In this document: one piece after another, positions 54,138-64,000 of the stretch
Numbering within the stretch: the stretch's first letter is position 1
How the letters are laid out: the number at the start of each line of letters is the position of its first letter
Assembly: GCA_030374765.1 (NCBI GenBank)
Contig: JARGXX010000001.1
Location: forward strand, 1 to 64,000
Reading direction: 5' to 3'
Length of the DNA stretch: 64,000 nt
From: Agarophyton chilense
Lineage: Eukaryota; Rhodophyta; Florideophyceae; Gracilariales; Gracilariaceae
Translations under genes and position numbers: made by a program
Notes under the pieces: generated by a model
Database searches by the model: none
Seen by the model: the letters and a program-made list of their open reading frames with translations, nothing else
What the model was told of the DNA's origin: nothing

Positions 54138-54931
54138 TGAAATGAAACCCTCGTGAGGGCCGTTTTCCAGGACTTGGTTGTTTTTCCGCCTCGGGCGATA
54201 CTTGTGAGATCTATGAGTAATACCGCTACTAGCGGGCTGGCGTAGCCAGGTGTATACGCGTTGTACGCGAAGTGCACCGGCGGCCGTGCGCCGTGGCCCC
54301 GATTCGGGTGTGACTTACCCACGTGTACCACGGGTGGCCTAGGACAGGTTGGCACAGCATAGCTGGATATTTCTCTATTTATTTAGCTTTATTACACTAG
54401 GTTAGGGAGCTCTCTACAGTAGTCTACACTATATAGTGCCAGGGCGATCTCGCCCTGACACTCAGTAAACCTCCCCAACCAGGGTTCTTGGCTCTAAGTC
54501 TTTTTCCGCTTTCGCGAGTCTTCCACACTCTACGGAGGTGAAGCCGCGTTACTAACGGTAGACTTATCCACCCTGCGTCAACAGGAGACTCACCGCTGTT
54601 AGCGTGTATATCTTTCATACCACTGCCGTGTTCTCGCCCCAGTATTGGGTTTGCTACATATTTTTTTTGGCTCTCGTGGCCCATGCCCCCGATCGCCCCC
54701 ACTGGGTGGTCCCCCCTTTATTACTTGCCCACTCCCGTGGAATACAGCTCATACCTGGTCTGCTCCCTTCTAGCATCCCGCACTCTCCCCGCTTGGCGAG
54801 CCGGTGAACCTCGGCCTTACACCCCGACTTAGTCGTGTTCACTCCGGAGAGGCTCCGTCGCCGTGCTACCCTCCTTGGAGGAAGACTCGGACATCTTCGT
54901 GTGTTTCCACCGCCCTTGGCGTTGCACTACA
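54138..54931 (+). repeat. 3' LTR of the 43-55 kb gypsy element
   Basis: Matches the 5' LTR at 43186-43979 and retains TG...CA ends. It is preceded by the purine tract at 54126-54135 and followed by the target duplication GTGAG. The dyad and TATA-like segment lie at 54435-54462. It may also hold the promoter of the antisense gene. Confidence 0.9.
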
Positions 54932-54936
54932 GTGAG

Positions 54937-55450
54937 TGAGGCAGCCACTCACGAGAGCCAAAAAGGAGAAAAAGAGGAAAACGGGGCGAAACCCTATACA
55001 GGGGCGAGACTACGACAAGTGTCGGCGATTAAATATGAACCCACGGTGGTGGTAGCACTCTGGTCGACAGAGGGGTGGATGAACTAACGTGCGACGGGCG
55101 CTCACGCAGTATGCGGTGAAGACGCGCCGAAGGCGAAGAGTTCAGAGCCAAGACTGCCTCCATGGGTTCTCCCAAGAGGGTGTTTACTGGGGAGCACTTC
55201 TCAACCTCCTAAGAAGTGTGGCGCGCGGCCCTTTACAGTGGACCCGCGCCCGAAAAATAGACACTAAATAGCGATAGCGTAGCTAAATAAATACTAAAAA
55301 ATACTAAATAATACTAACCATTATGTAAAATCCGGGCCACGTGTGGCACGCCTCGCACTCGAGCGTCGGCATCCGTGCAGTCCACGTGTTCCACCAGTGT
55401 GCACTTCCGGTCCCAACCGGCCGTCAGCACGCAATAGCGGTATAGCTTGT
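54937..55450. mobile_element. Probable LTR relic flanking the gypsy insertion
   Basis: AT box CTAAATAAATACTAAAAAATACTAAATAATAC (about 55285-55315) beside CCACGTGTGGCACGCC resembles the reversed AT box and CACGTG block of the gypsy LTR family. No long gene. The complete gypsy element may have inserted into an older related LTR, but both sides are too diverged for me to align. Confidence 0.3.
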
Positions 55451-55744
55451 CATAGACCAAGCTAGTCTTCAAGAGAGCGAAATCTCTAAGTCCTGGGAAG
55501 AAACCCCCCCTTGAAGGGCATTTTCCTTCATGGTTTTGGAAGATTGATCTAGCGTTGAGGACTGAAGGGTGTTTGGGTTATTATTGATGACACTGTCCGT
55601 ATCATGGACCTCGAATCTGTAGCTGAGCAGCAGAAACATCAGCAGAAGCGCGGAATCGCCCTTTCCATTATCCTCCTTTCTGTAGGCAATCCATGCATTG
55701 CCCCTGTTGTTAAGGAGAAGGATCCACAAGTCGTGTAGAACACA

Positions 55745-56395
55745 TTGCAAAAGAACTTCAGGATGGTGTCACAAGCCAGCAACGAGGTTCTGCTAAACAA
55801 ATATCAGGAAATAAGCATACATCCTGGTGAGTCCGTGCTACCATACATGAGCCGTCTAATCGAAGCTCGGCAGTGTCGGTCATTTTCTATCGGACAAGTC
55901 AGACTCCGGGCACTTCTTACAGGGTTGTCAAAGGAGATTCAAGTGGCAGCAGAGGTGGTCCGTGCTACTGGCAGGAAGGGGCATAAAGCAACTCACATGA
56001 TAATCAGAAGGGAATTTCAGGTCGCCATGGGCGGATCAGCATCGGACAGTGGCAGTGGTAGAGCTTCTTTTCACGTTCGAGGGTCTACATCAAACAAGGA
56101 CAAAAATTCCTTCTTCTGTAATGGAAAAGGACAAATCAAGACTTTCTACAGAAAGAACCCGCAAAGCGAGAACTATGCCAAGAAAGACCGGGCTTTTTCG
56201 AAGGGCGCTGTAGAGCAGAAGAAGGACAAAGGATCGGACGATAAGGTAGACGAAAATGCATGGGTTTCGTTCATCACAGCACATGTGGCCTCGGGACCAG
56301 GGGTTTTTTATCAAAAGAGAACACAAGTGGTACTTGAACTCTGGGGCTATGAAGCATATGGAGAAGAGTCCGAAAATATTCACAGAAGAGCTTAA
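55745..56395 (+). pseudogene. Copia-like gag fragment
   Basis: 216 codons. LLNKYQEISIHPGESVLPYM followed by RLRALLTGLSKEIQ fits the copia-type gag pattern (GES.. Y..R.. L.. LL.GLP.E). A degenerate zinc knuckle follows (FCNGKGQIKTFYRKN, with the second Cys, His and last Cys lost), then a Lys-rich stretch. No protease, integrase or RT follows, so this is a truncated, decayed fragment. Confidence 0.55.
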
Positions 56396-57020
56396 AGGTC
56401 CAAGAAAGAAAGATATAGCGGTTGAACCGGGCTGATCTATCGTTTTCAAGTCTGATGAGCTATAGAACGGAATGTATCTGGTAATCAATCAACGAAAAGG
56501 CGATATCAGGGGTTCTCGAATATAAATCAATACAAGCCTCTACTAGATGGTGTTCAGTTCTGTGTCCAAAGAATAGGAAGTTATTCCAAAGGCAAGCAAG
56601 TCCTAGCGGAAAATGCGACGTGCAAATGGATTGCAAAACTAACACTCCAGTCGCATTTCAACTAAGATCAATATACACTCCTTTTTGAAACCCTACTTCT
56701 TTTACCACTTCTCTGGGGATCCTCTGACACTCAGCCAAAAGAATTGAGTTGTGCTACACACCGTATGAACATGGTTTTCTTGAAGTATTATCGTTTTGAG
56801 CTTCGTTTAGATACCCTTTGCGTTCAATGTGCACCTTCTTTTGAAACTCTATCTTATTCATTTGCCTTGACTCATCGATTTCCGTGAGTAGATCTTGACA
56901 GATCTGCTCGAAATGTCTTTATTCTTCCCAACTGTCAGACACAGCCGATTTATGACCATCATTTTTCCTGAACTTGTTCATCAAGAGCTGGAAACGGTTT
57001 TGGGAATGTTTTTCATTCGT
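56396..57020. other. Non-coding sequence, possible continuation of decayed element
   Basis: No frame with recognisable domain on either strand. It may be remains of the copia-like element or the 3' flank of the minus-strand SANT-like fragment. Confidence 0.35.
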
Positions 57021-57023
57021 CTT

Positions 57024-57335
57024 TTAAGTAACCAGCTTAGTAGTGTTGAATTGCTGTGCCACTTTTTCGAATAGCACTAACGTTTGCCCATGTGGCGCGC
57101 AATGTACTGTTTTTTGTTTTAGCTCTTTCAGAAGAGCCAGATCGAGGTTTGCTATGAATATGTAACGAGAAGGGCCGTTACTAGTGGCCAGATTGCTCCC
57201 AGACGGCGCGGCATCAGTAGAGGGCTGCATGTATTTGGGCTGGGGCGGGCATTGATGCTGGTGTTCCGTGTCAAGAACGACAACCGCCCTTGATGGGGCT
57301 TGTCGAGTAGGGGGCTGGTTTTCAATGGTTGACAT
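57024..57335 (-). CDS. Possible Myb/SANT-like domain protein, short
   Basis: 103 residues from ATG 57335. The last 40 residues (IANLDLALLKELKQKTVHCA then PHGQTLVLFEKVAQQFNT) resemble Myb/SANT-like DNA-binding segments of the DLALL.E....P..A..G....W..VA..L type. The N-terminal half is Pro/Ser/Gln-rich. The protein stops right after the domain, so it is probably truncated. The gypsy 5' LTR inserted 82 bp upstream of its start, likely removing its promoter. Confidence 0.4.
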   Translation of the reverse strand: MSTIENQPPTRQAPSRAVVVLDTEHQHQCPPQPKYMQPSTDAAPSGSNLATSNGPSRYIFIANLDLALLKELKQKTVHCAPHGQTLVLFEKVAQQFNTTKLVT

Positions 57336-57416
57336 GGTGGTGGTGGTGCAGGCTGTGAGAGGTCGGGTAGGGCCTGTGTGTGGGATACCGAAAAGCCACT
57401 TCGGCAGAAAGGGGCA

Positions 57417-58242
57417 TGTGGGTCGCGGAACGTGTGGAATGTTCCGGCACTGCTGTAACACACGTGTAGGATGTGCCAGCAGCGCCGGGAGTTCCTACAT
57501 CTTTGTTGACGCCGACGTTGCAGTGGTATTCTGGTGATGTCAGGCGTAGTTGTTACATTTTAATTGGTTAGTGTGCTGCTGTACTGGCTTCTAGAAGCCA
57601 ATAGAGTAACCTAGAAGCACACCGTAGTAATAAGTGAGTATCAATGCGTTGCAGCCCATTCTGTGGGTTCTAGATCTCTATAAAAGGGCCTCTGAAGTCT
57701 CCGAACACCATCTCGGACGACCTCAAGCCAACAAACACCCAATTCAACTATTTCCTTTGGCTTCGAGCCCTTCAACTATAACAAAAGGTGAGGCGTTTGC
57801 CGCCTAGGGTCCAGTGAGGCGCTTGCCGCTGGAGGAGCAACCCTATAATTATCTAAAATCGGTGAGGCGTTTGCCGCCGTATAGAGGACCAGTGAGGCGT
57901 TTGCCGCTGGAAGGTGCACCCTCTATCAGCCCACTGTACCGGTTGAAGCGCCTTTGGCGTGGACGGGAGACGGCTTGTGTGTACCAACGGTACTGCGTCT
58001 GGCAAGGGGTCCCCCACAGAGTGAAAAGCCTGTGTCGGTCGGTAAGACCTGGAGGATTCCTGGGATTCAGTACTGGACGGGAAGCTGCCGCAAGTGGTGC
58101 CGCGTAACCTTTCCTGCAAAAGGCCAGCTTGGGTATATGAGTGAAGGCATATCTCGCTGTCATTAGCTCTCCTCGGGAAGCCTTGTAGGGATTGTATACG
58201 CGTGCTTCTGGTTGGCGCAGAAGTACGTAGGCTGCAGAAATC
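57417..58242 (+). repeat. 5' LTR of the young gypsy element (at least 826 bp)
   Basis: Contains GGAATGTTCC (57436-57445) and the palindrome GGCTTCTAGAAGCC (57586-57599), both fitting heat-shock-element spacing, a TATAAAA box at 57679-57685, and four GTGAGG(C)GTTTGCCGC-type repeats (57788-57915) each able to form a small GC stem. The true LTR end is beyond 58242 because the 3' copy is cut there. Confidence 0.85.
57679..57685 (+). promoter_or_regulatory. TATA box of the young gypsy LTR
   Basis: TATAAAA followed by GGGCC, about 870 bp before the gag ATG at 58550; the same box is at 63437-63443 in the 3' LTR. A CCAAT motif lies at 57598. It marks the likely U3/R region. Confidence 0.6.
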
Positions 58243-58549
58243 GTCTCACATCCGGAGTGTCTTATCGGAAGTCGGGAGTCTGACTCCTAGTGACCATTGA
58301 CATAAGTCTTTCGTTGCGTATCGTCCTAAGAAGATTTTGGAGAATTATCGCTAGGTTGAGCTTCGTTCTCCCCTTGTCATTTTATCTATTTTTATCTGAC
58401 GGGTTGAGTATTGTCCCTGTCTTGCCGTTCTACTTATCTCTTTGCGAAACCGAACTACACTTATCTGTACGGGCCTTTTTTGGCTACGAGGGACTCCCAT
58501 TTACATTGACTTTTACTGTCAAGTTGGCCCACCGCGTCACACTCCCAAG

Positions 58550-61500
58550 ATGGCGCCCACATGGTACTCTCGAGGAGGCAGTTCCGTGGAAGCCGGCCCT
58601 TCAGTTACTACCTTCGATGGTTCATCTATTGATGTTGTGAAGTTCTTTTTCTATTTCGAAAATGTTGCTTTGAGAGGAAAATCCAAGGAAGAGATGGCAT
58701 TAGAATTGCTCGGTTTCCTAGAGAAGGAGGCGTTCGAGTTTTATTATGATACTTATGCTGTCAATGGTTCACTCTCTGAAGAAGCAAAAGATTATGAATC
58801 TGTCAAGAAAACCTTCATCAATCGATTCGGAGAAGTCAAAGAACCTGAGGAAGACATTCGATTGGCAATATCGGCAAAATTGGATTACGGTGACTTAGTT
58901 GGTTCAATGAGTTACATGGATAACCTCTTTCAGAAGGCGGGTTTTAATGCCGAGGCGAAGTTTGGCCTTTTGAAAAAGGCTGTTATGGGGTACGCAGACC
59001 TGGCCCAGTTTGTCATCTTTCGAGGTGCAGAAAATTACGATGAGTTAAAGGTTCAAGTGAAAGCCTTTGACACTGCCAAGAAAACGATTGGACCACATGT
59101 CTCGTTCTTTACCCCACCAAAGCGTATTGTCCCTAATCCTAGGATCCTTGAAGGTCCTTCTTCGTCCCATGGTTTGGAGTCTAAGGTCGACAAGTTAGCA
59201 GATCAGCTTTCACAGCTCTCTCTCATGGTGAAGAAATCACAGACAGATCGCCGAGACTCAGAAAGGTCTTGTTCTTACTGTAGGAAGCCCGGACATTACG
59301 CTTCTCAGTGTGACTCAAACCCGCATCGTGATACGAGATGTAATCGGTGTGGCAAGATGGGACATTCTGAAATCACCTGTTGGCGACGGATATGGCCCGA
59401 CGAAGCTCGAAAGGTATCAAACAATTCTGAAGAACAGAGAGAAACCTCAAATAATGATCGAAAAGGGCCTGATCCTGTTTCAATTGTGACGGAGGACTCA
59501 GAAACGACTGATGTCGTCGCTGCAATGAAAAGAACCGTGGACGGAGAAGCGCTACCAAAACAGCTTCGCTCGGAAGGCAAAGCGCCCATTCCGTTCATGT
59601 TGAACCCGCCTCTTCATGAAGAAAGAGTTCGTCGTAAGAAGATTACCGAAGGTAAGCCAAGAAAGCAGAAGCAGAGGAAGCCGAAGAAAGAGAACATACC
59701 AGATCATGCAAGAAAGTATAATGTAATTACAGAGTTGGCAAACGCCTCTTCTGGGATCACGTTTGGCCAGTTGATGCGCGGAGATGCCGACGATGCCAAG
59801 AAACAGATCAGAAAGCTCATTAGTCGCCGAAGCACTGTTCGCCGTCCTTTTGTGGGCCCTGTTGCCAAGCACCCTAGACGTTTAAAAGCTGTTTCTGTCG
59901 GAATATTCGGGAGGGAAACTGAAGCTCTGCTTGATTCTGGCGCTGTTCCTAATCTAATCTCAAAGAAGTTGTGCGAAAAGCTTTCTCTGAACCCCAAGGA
60001 AACCTCAAAAAAGATTACTGTCGCCAATGGAGACAGTGCTTCATGCAGAGGAGTTCTTCACGACGTGCCAGTCTCCTTCGGAGGTATATCAGTTCCGCTA
60101 GATTTTCTTGTCATTGAAGGGCCACCGTTCGATGTCATCATCGGGTGCCCAACTCTAGAGATGCTACAGGCTTGCTTAGACCTTGGCAACCAACAAGTGA
60201 AGATGAAGATTGCCGGACAGAAGATTATACTCGGTTTTGACTACGCCCGTGTTGAGGCCCCAGATGGAGAAGGATCTGATACGGATAGTGAAGACTTTAC
60301 GTCAGATTCTGATGCCGCTGTTGAGGATACTGTCTCTGAAGATGAAGAACTGGTCGTGGCTCTTACTGACAAAGTGAGAATTGATGAAGATGAGATTATA
60401 CCGGAACTGAATATATCTGGATCCGATCCTCAGGAAGAACTTTTGCTGTCCAAGTTGTCTCACATACCTACGAAAGAAAAAGGAAAATTTATTTCGAGTT
60501 TGAAGGAGACCAATGTCATCGCTTGGACCCTGATGGACCTCCGCCCAGCAGATGTTCCAGTATCACATTCGTTCGAACTGACTATCAACAAGCCTATATA
60601 TTTCAGAGCGAGAAGAATGTCTCCTAGGCATAATGAGTTCATCCGGGAAGAGATCGATTTATTACTGGAGGCAGGTATCATTACTCCTTCTGCATCAGCG
60701 TGGTCCTTTCCTGTTGTTATCGCAACCAAGAAGGATGGTAGCCCCAGGTTCTGCGTGGATTACCGAGAACTCAACCGTGTCATGAAAGCCGATCGATGGC
60801 CGTTGCCACGTATGGAAGAGATCTTTGATGACTTAGGCGGATGCTGTTTCTTTACAACGCTTGATCTTTTCACTGGATACTGGCAAGTGAAAATGTCGGA
60901 AGAGTGCAAAGAAATGACTACTTTCGTATGCAGATATGGGACCTTCATGTTCGAAGTAATGCCATTTGGACTTATGAATGCTCCTTCTACCTTTCAGCGT
61001 ATGATGGACGTCGTCCTCCGTGGGCTTTCCTTCGTCCGGGTCTATATCGACGACGTTGTAATCTTTTCGAGAAGTCTCGAAGAACATGTACGGCACATCC
61101 GGTCTGTCTTGGAACGAATAAGTATGCATGGCCTTAAACTGAAGTTATCAAAGTGTTTCTTTGCCCTTCCTAAGGTACATCTTCTCGGCCACGTTATTGA
61201 CGCGAGTGGCGTTTCAGTAGATCAAGCAAAGATTGATAAGATTCAGGAGGCACCCATACCTTCCACCACGACGGAGTTGAGATCATTCCTTGGCCTAGCC
61301 GGATACTATCGTCGCTTCATCAGAAACTTTGCTGAGACTTCGGCAGTGCTTCACAGTGCTACCTCGGGAAATAAAACCCTGACTTGGACTGAAGACATGC
61401 TTGACGCCTTCCACGGGTTGAAGAAGAAGTTAACTCAGCCACCAGTGTTGTCATTCCCGGACTTTGAGAAACCTTTCATTGTTGAGACAGATGCGTCGAG

Positions 61501-63163
61501 TGTGTCGCTTGGGGCCGTGTTGTCTCAGAAGAAAGAAGACGGTAGGATCCACCCCTTGCAGTTCGCTAGTCGCACGATGACTGCAGCGGAAAGGAACTAT
61601 TCTGCATCTGAGAGAGAAGCATTGGCAGTCATATTTGCCCTGAAAAAGTTCAGAGTGTATCTTCTCTCCTCTGTTCCGTTCAAAGTTATTACGGATCATA
61701 TGGCTCTCCGATATGCCTTTCAGAAACGTGATATACATGGTCGCCTAGCCCGTTGGCTCGATTTCCTTGCCGAGTATGACTTTGAGATAGTATATCGGGC
61801 TGGGAAGGACAACGGTGCTGCCGACTATCTTTCGAGGATTCTCCATGGTGATAAGGTTGAGTTGCACGAGGATGAAGGAGACCTCGTATGCCTCATAGGT
61901 GACACTGATCAATTTCGTGGACTTGAACCATACTATGCAAACATTGCCCGTTATCTCTGTGGAATGTCAATGAACGAACATGACAGTCATGTTCGCCAAA
62001 TCGTGAGACGGAATGCGAAACGGTTCTTAGTTTGGGAAGGAAAGCTATTCAGGCGCACTACAAAGGGTCTACGAGTCGTACCAGATGTTTCTCATAGGCA
62101 GAGTATACTGAGGTCTTTTCATGACGATATCGGACACTGGGACGTCAAGGCTACAAGGAAGTTTATTACGGAGAGGTTTTGGTGGCCTACAATGTATCGA
62201 GAAACTGGGGATTACGTCAAAAGCTGTGACGCTTGTCAGAGGATGGCACCACTTCCACAGTACTATACTAGCCTTCACACACCGGTTTCGTCTCTGTTTG
62301 ATGTGTTTTCAATTGACTTTGCCGGTCCTTTCCAGAAGAGCAAGGCAGGAAACCGATTTCTCTTGGTTTGTGTTGAGCATCTTACTGGATGGCCGATTGC
62401 CGCCCCGACAAGGAATTCAACGTCAGAAACTGTAGTAGAATTTGTGAAAAGTGGAATCATCGCCCCTTTTGGCCTTCCCCGTGTCATCGTATCCGACAAT
62501 GCGACCTGTTTCACGTCCATGTCACTCGTTTCGTTCATGAAAGAGAAAGGAATCAAGTGGAAAACTGTTCTGGCTTACGCACCTATGTCCAATGGTAGGG
62601 CTGAGAGAATGGTTGGTACACTTAAACGAGCTCTTGGAAAGACTGTCTTAGCCCGTGGTTCAAGCTGGGATGATGACCTCCCTTCAGTTCTATATGGATA
62701 TCGACGTCGCCATCTTGCCAGCGGAATATCGCCTTTTGAATTGCTTTATGGCGTGAAACCACGTATGACATCGTATGACTCGGGTGTGGCGGTGCAGCAT
62801 GGGGATTCTTCACAGATATTTAGGACCTTGGAGACTTTAGCTTCATCTAATCCTCGGGCAGCGCGTGCTGAGATGAGAGTTACTAGGGATATTCCGGAGA
62901 AGAAGATAAGAAAGTTCCAGGTTGGAGATGAGGTTTTGGTGGCGAAGGGGAAGGCGCTGAATACCACAGTGAAGTGGCCGGCATTCTCCTCAAAGTACTT
63001 TGGACCTTGCCGTGTTGTCCGTGCAGATCACCCCAGGTACACTTTGGTCTCACCACACAACCGCTATACTCGTCAAGGGATACATTGTCGACGCCTCAAA
63101 ATCTATCTGCCGCGACCATTGGATGCTAAGGTTTCCGGGTTGCCGCGGCGTAGCAACCGTTGA
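58550..63163 (+). CDS. Gag-Pol polyprotein of the young gypsy element
   Basis: 1537 residues if ATG 58550 (context AAGATGG) is used; an upstream in-frame ATG at 58442 reads through leader. Gag has a helical capsid-like domain and two CCHC knuckles (CSYCRKPGHYASQC, CNRCGKMGHSEITC, about 59270-59380). Then: a Lys/Arg-rich linker; protease ALLDSGAVPNLIS (about 59930); RT with CVDYRELN, TTLDLFTGYWQVKM, FGLMNAPSTFQ and VYIDDVVIFS (60.7-61.1 kb); RNase H ETDASSVSLG (61.5 kb); integrase with HH-CC zinc site, FSIDFAGPF, VSDNATCF and NGRAERM (62.1-62.6 kb). No chromodomain is seen. Gag and Pol share one frame with no stop, as in some Ty3/gypsy lineages. Confidence 0.93.
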   Translation: MAPTWYSRGGSSVEAGPSVTTFDGSSIDVVKFFFYFENVALRGKSKEEMALELLGFLEKEAFEFYYDTYAVNGSLSEEAKDYESVKKTFINRFGEVKEPEEDIRLAISAKLDYGDLVGSMSYMDNLFQKAGFNAEAKFGLLKKAVMGYADLAQFVIFRGAENYDELKVQVKAFDTAKKTIGPHVSFFTPPKRIVPNPRILEGPSSSHGLESKVDKLADQLSQLSLMVKKSQTDRRDSERSCSYCRKPGHYASQCDSNPHRDTRCNRCGKMGHSEITCWRRIWPDEARKVSNNSEEQRETSNNDRKGPDPVSIVTEDSETTDVVAAMKRTVDGEALPKQLRSEGKAPIPFMLNPPLHEERVRRKKITEGKPRKQKQRKPKKENIPDHARKYNVITELANASSGITFGQLMRGDADDAKKQIRKLISRRSTVRRPFVGPVAKHPRRLKAVSVGIFGRETEALLDSGAVPNLISKKLCEKLSLNPKETSKKITVANGDSASCRGVLHDVPVSFGGISVPLDFLVIEGPPFDVIIGCPTLEMLQACLDLGNQQVKMKIAGQKIILGFDYARVEAPDGEGSDTDSEDFTSDSDAAVEDTVSEDEELVVALTDKVRIDEDEIIPELNISGSDPQEELLLSKLSHIPTKEKGKFISSLKETNVIAWTLMDLRPADVPVSHSFELTINKPIYFRARRMSPRHNEFIREEIDLLLEAGIITPSASAWSFPVVIATKKDGSPRFCVDYRELNRVMKADRWPLPRMEEIFDDLGGCCFFTTLDLFTGYWQVKMSEECKEMTTFVCRYGTFMFEVMPFGLMNAPSTFQRMMDVVLRGLSFVRVYIDDVVIFSRSLEEHVRHIRSVLERISMHGLKLKLSKCFFALPKVHLLGHVIDASGVSVDQAKIDKIQEAPIPSTTTELRSFLGLAGYYRRFIRNFAETSAVLHSATSGNKTLTWTEDMLDAFHGLKKKLTQPPVLSFPDFEKPFIVETDASSVSLGAVLSQKKEDGRIHPLQFASRTMTAAERNYSASEREALAVIFALKKFRVYLLSSVPFKVITDHMALRYAFQKRDIHGRLARWLDFLAEYDFEIVYRAGKDNGAADYLSRILHGDKVELHEDEGDLVCLIGDTDQFRGLEPYYANIARYLCGMSMNEHDSHVRQIVRRNAKRFLVWEGKLFRRTTKGLRVVPDVSHRQSILRSFHDDIGHWDVKATRKFITERFWWPTMYRETGDYVKSCDACQRMAPLPQYYTSLHTPVSSLFDVFSIDFAGPFQKSKAGNRFLLVCVEHLTGWPIAAPTRNSTSETVVEFVKSGIIAPFGLPRVIVSDNATCFTSMSLVSFMKEKGIKWKTVLAYAPMSNGRAERMVGTLKRALGKTVLARGSSWDDDLPSVLYGYRRRHLASGISPFELLYGVKPRMTSYDSGVAVQHGDSSQIFRTLETLASSNPRAARAEMRVTRDIPEKKIRKFQVGDEVLVAKGKALNTTVKWPAFSSKYFGPCRVVRADHPRYTLVSPHNRYTRQGIHCRRLKIYLPRPLDAKVSGLPRRSNR

Positions 63164-63174
63164 GCTTGGGGCTG

Positions 63175-64000
63175 TGTGGGTCGCGGAACGTGTGGAATGT
63201 TCCGGCACTGCTGTAACACACGTGTAGGATGTGCCAGCAGCGCCGGGAGTTCCTACATCTTTGTTGACGCCGACGTTGCAGTGGTATTCTGGTGATGTCA
63301 GGCGTAGTTGTTACATTTTAATTGGTTAGTGTGCTGCTGTACTGGCTTCTAGAAGCCAATAGAGTAACCTAGAAGCACACCGTAGTAATAAGTGAGTATC
63401 AATGCGTTGCAGCCCATTCTGTGGGTTCTAGATCTCTATAAAAGGGCCTCTGAAGTCTCCGAACACCATCTCGGACGACCTCAAGCCAACAAACACCCAA
63501 TTCAACTATTTCCTTTGGCTTCGAGCCCTTCAACTATAACAAAAGGTGAGGCGTTTGCCGCCTAGGGTCCAGTGAGGCGCTTGCCGCTGGAGGAGCAACC
63601 CTATAATTATCTAAAATCGGTGAGGCGTTTGCCGCCGTATAGAGGACCAGTGAGGCGTTTGCCGCTGGAAGGTGCACCCTCTATCAGCCCACTGTACCGG
63701 TTGAAGCGCCTTTGGCGTGGACGGGAGACGGCTTGTGTGTACCAACGGTACTGCGTCTGGCAAGGGGTCCCCCACAGAGTGAAAAGCCTGTGTCGGTCGG
63801 TAAGACCTGGAGGATTCCTGGGATTCAGTACTGGACGGGAAGCTGCCGCAAGTGGTGCCGCGTAACCTTTCCTGCAAAAGGCCAGCTTGGGTATATGAGT
63901 GAAGGCATATCTCGCTGTCATTAGCTCTCCTCGGGAAGCCTTGTAGGGATTGTATACGCGTGCTTCTGGTTGGCGCAGAAGTACGTAGGCTGCAGAAATC
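63175..64000 (+). repeat. 3' LTR of the young gypsy element (partial)
   Basis: Same sequence as 57417-58242, cut by the end of the window. It begins 12 bp after the gag-pol stop; the intervening TTGAGCTTGGGGC is a weak polypurine tract. Confidence 0.9.

Larger units (their letters stand above)
43181..54936 (+). mobile_element. Complete Ty3/gypsy chromovirus-type LTR retrotransposon with antisense ORF, gag-pol inactivated
   Basis: Direct LTRs of 794 bp (43186-43979 and 54138-54931) start TGAA and end TACA (TATA in the left copy), flanked by the 5-bp duplication GTGAG (43181-43185 and 54932-54936). A candidate primer site TGGTCTCCCGACTTAG begins at 43983 and a purine tract AGGAGGGGGA lies at 54126-54135. 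Sense genes: gag, protease, RT, RNase H, integrase, chromodomain. An antisense ORF occupies 52165-54102. At least six in-frame stops break gag-pol. The GC content is clearly higher than in the neighbouring cellular-type genes. Confidence 0.93.
57417..64000 (+). mobile_element. Intact young Ty3/gypsy retrotransposon (3' LTR cut by window end)
   Basis: The 5' LTR begins TGTGGGTCGCGG at 57417 and the 3' LTR with the same bases at 63175 (offset 5758); the two appear identical for all ~826 bases visible. Between them lies one uninterrupted gag-pol frame. The 3' end of the right LTR and the second target-site copy lie outside the window; the left flank is GGGCA. Identity of the LTRs and the intact frame imply recent insertion. 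Confidence 0.93.

Noticed and set aside
57814-58166. Small ORFs inside the young gypsy LTR
   Set aside because: They recur only because the LTR is duplicated; they overlap in several frames and lack protein features.

Overview
This window is the left end of a eukaryotic chromosome. It opens with several hundred bases of the C-rich telomere strand, a mixture of CCCCTAAA and CCCCTAAAA units (G-strand TTTAGGGG/TTTTAGGGG), so position 1 is distal and position 64000 is centromere-proximal. The lineage cannot be fixed from the sequence. Long intronless reading frames, endonuclease-less Penelope-like elements at the telomere, a telomere-linked RecQ-type helicase of the kind best known from fungal subtelomeres, and chromodomain Ty3/gypsy elements point to a compact-genome fungus, alga or protist. 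I recognise no intact housekeeping gene.

Layout. 1-12.55 kb is a terminal retroelement complex: telomere repeats; 13 head-to-tail copies (12 full, 1 outermost 5'-truncated) of a 349-bp tRNA-like short element (798-5287); more telomere repeats; two tandem Penelope-like elements (one 5'-truncated, one full) with ORF1 and a reverse transcriptase; then telomere repeats again. The short element shares both its 5' and 3' termini with the Penelope-like element, so it looks like a non-autonomous, telomere-targeted partner. 12.6-23 kb holds a gene cluster: a minus-strand unknown protein split by a possible -1 frameshift, a plus-strand protein with a ParB-like region and a C48/Ulp1-like protease, and a minus-strand Crypton-like tyrosine recombinase. 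24.5-27.5 kb is a degenerate telomere-like belt with inserted repeats. 27.7-37.1 kb holds a second, frameshifted ParB-like/C48 gene followed by a 1730-residue protein that appears to join a tyrosine-recombinase-like domain to a RecQ-type helicase.

37.5-64 kb is a retroelement graveyard: a third copy of the 860-bp repeat, a decayed copy of a retroelement antisense gene, a broken MutS-homologue fragment, a complete but nonsense-riddled Ty3/gypsy chromovirus (43181-54936, 5-bp target duplication) carrying an intact 645-residue antisense ORF, a broken copia-like gag, and a young, intact gypsy element (57417 to beyond the window end) whose two LTRs look identical.

The most interesting candidates are: the telomeric short-element/Penelope pair as a retrotransposon-assisted chromosome-end system; the repeated pairing of a ParB-like/C48-protease gene with a tyrosine-recombinase gene; and the conserved antisense gene of the gypsy family.
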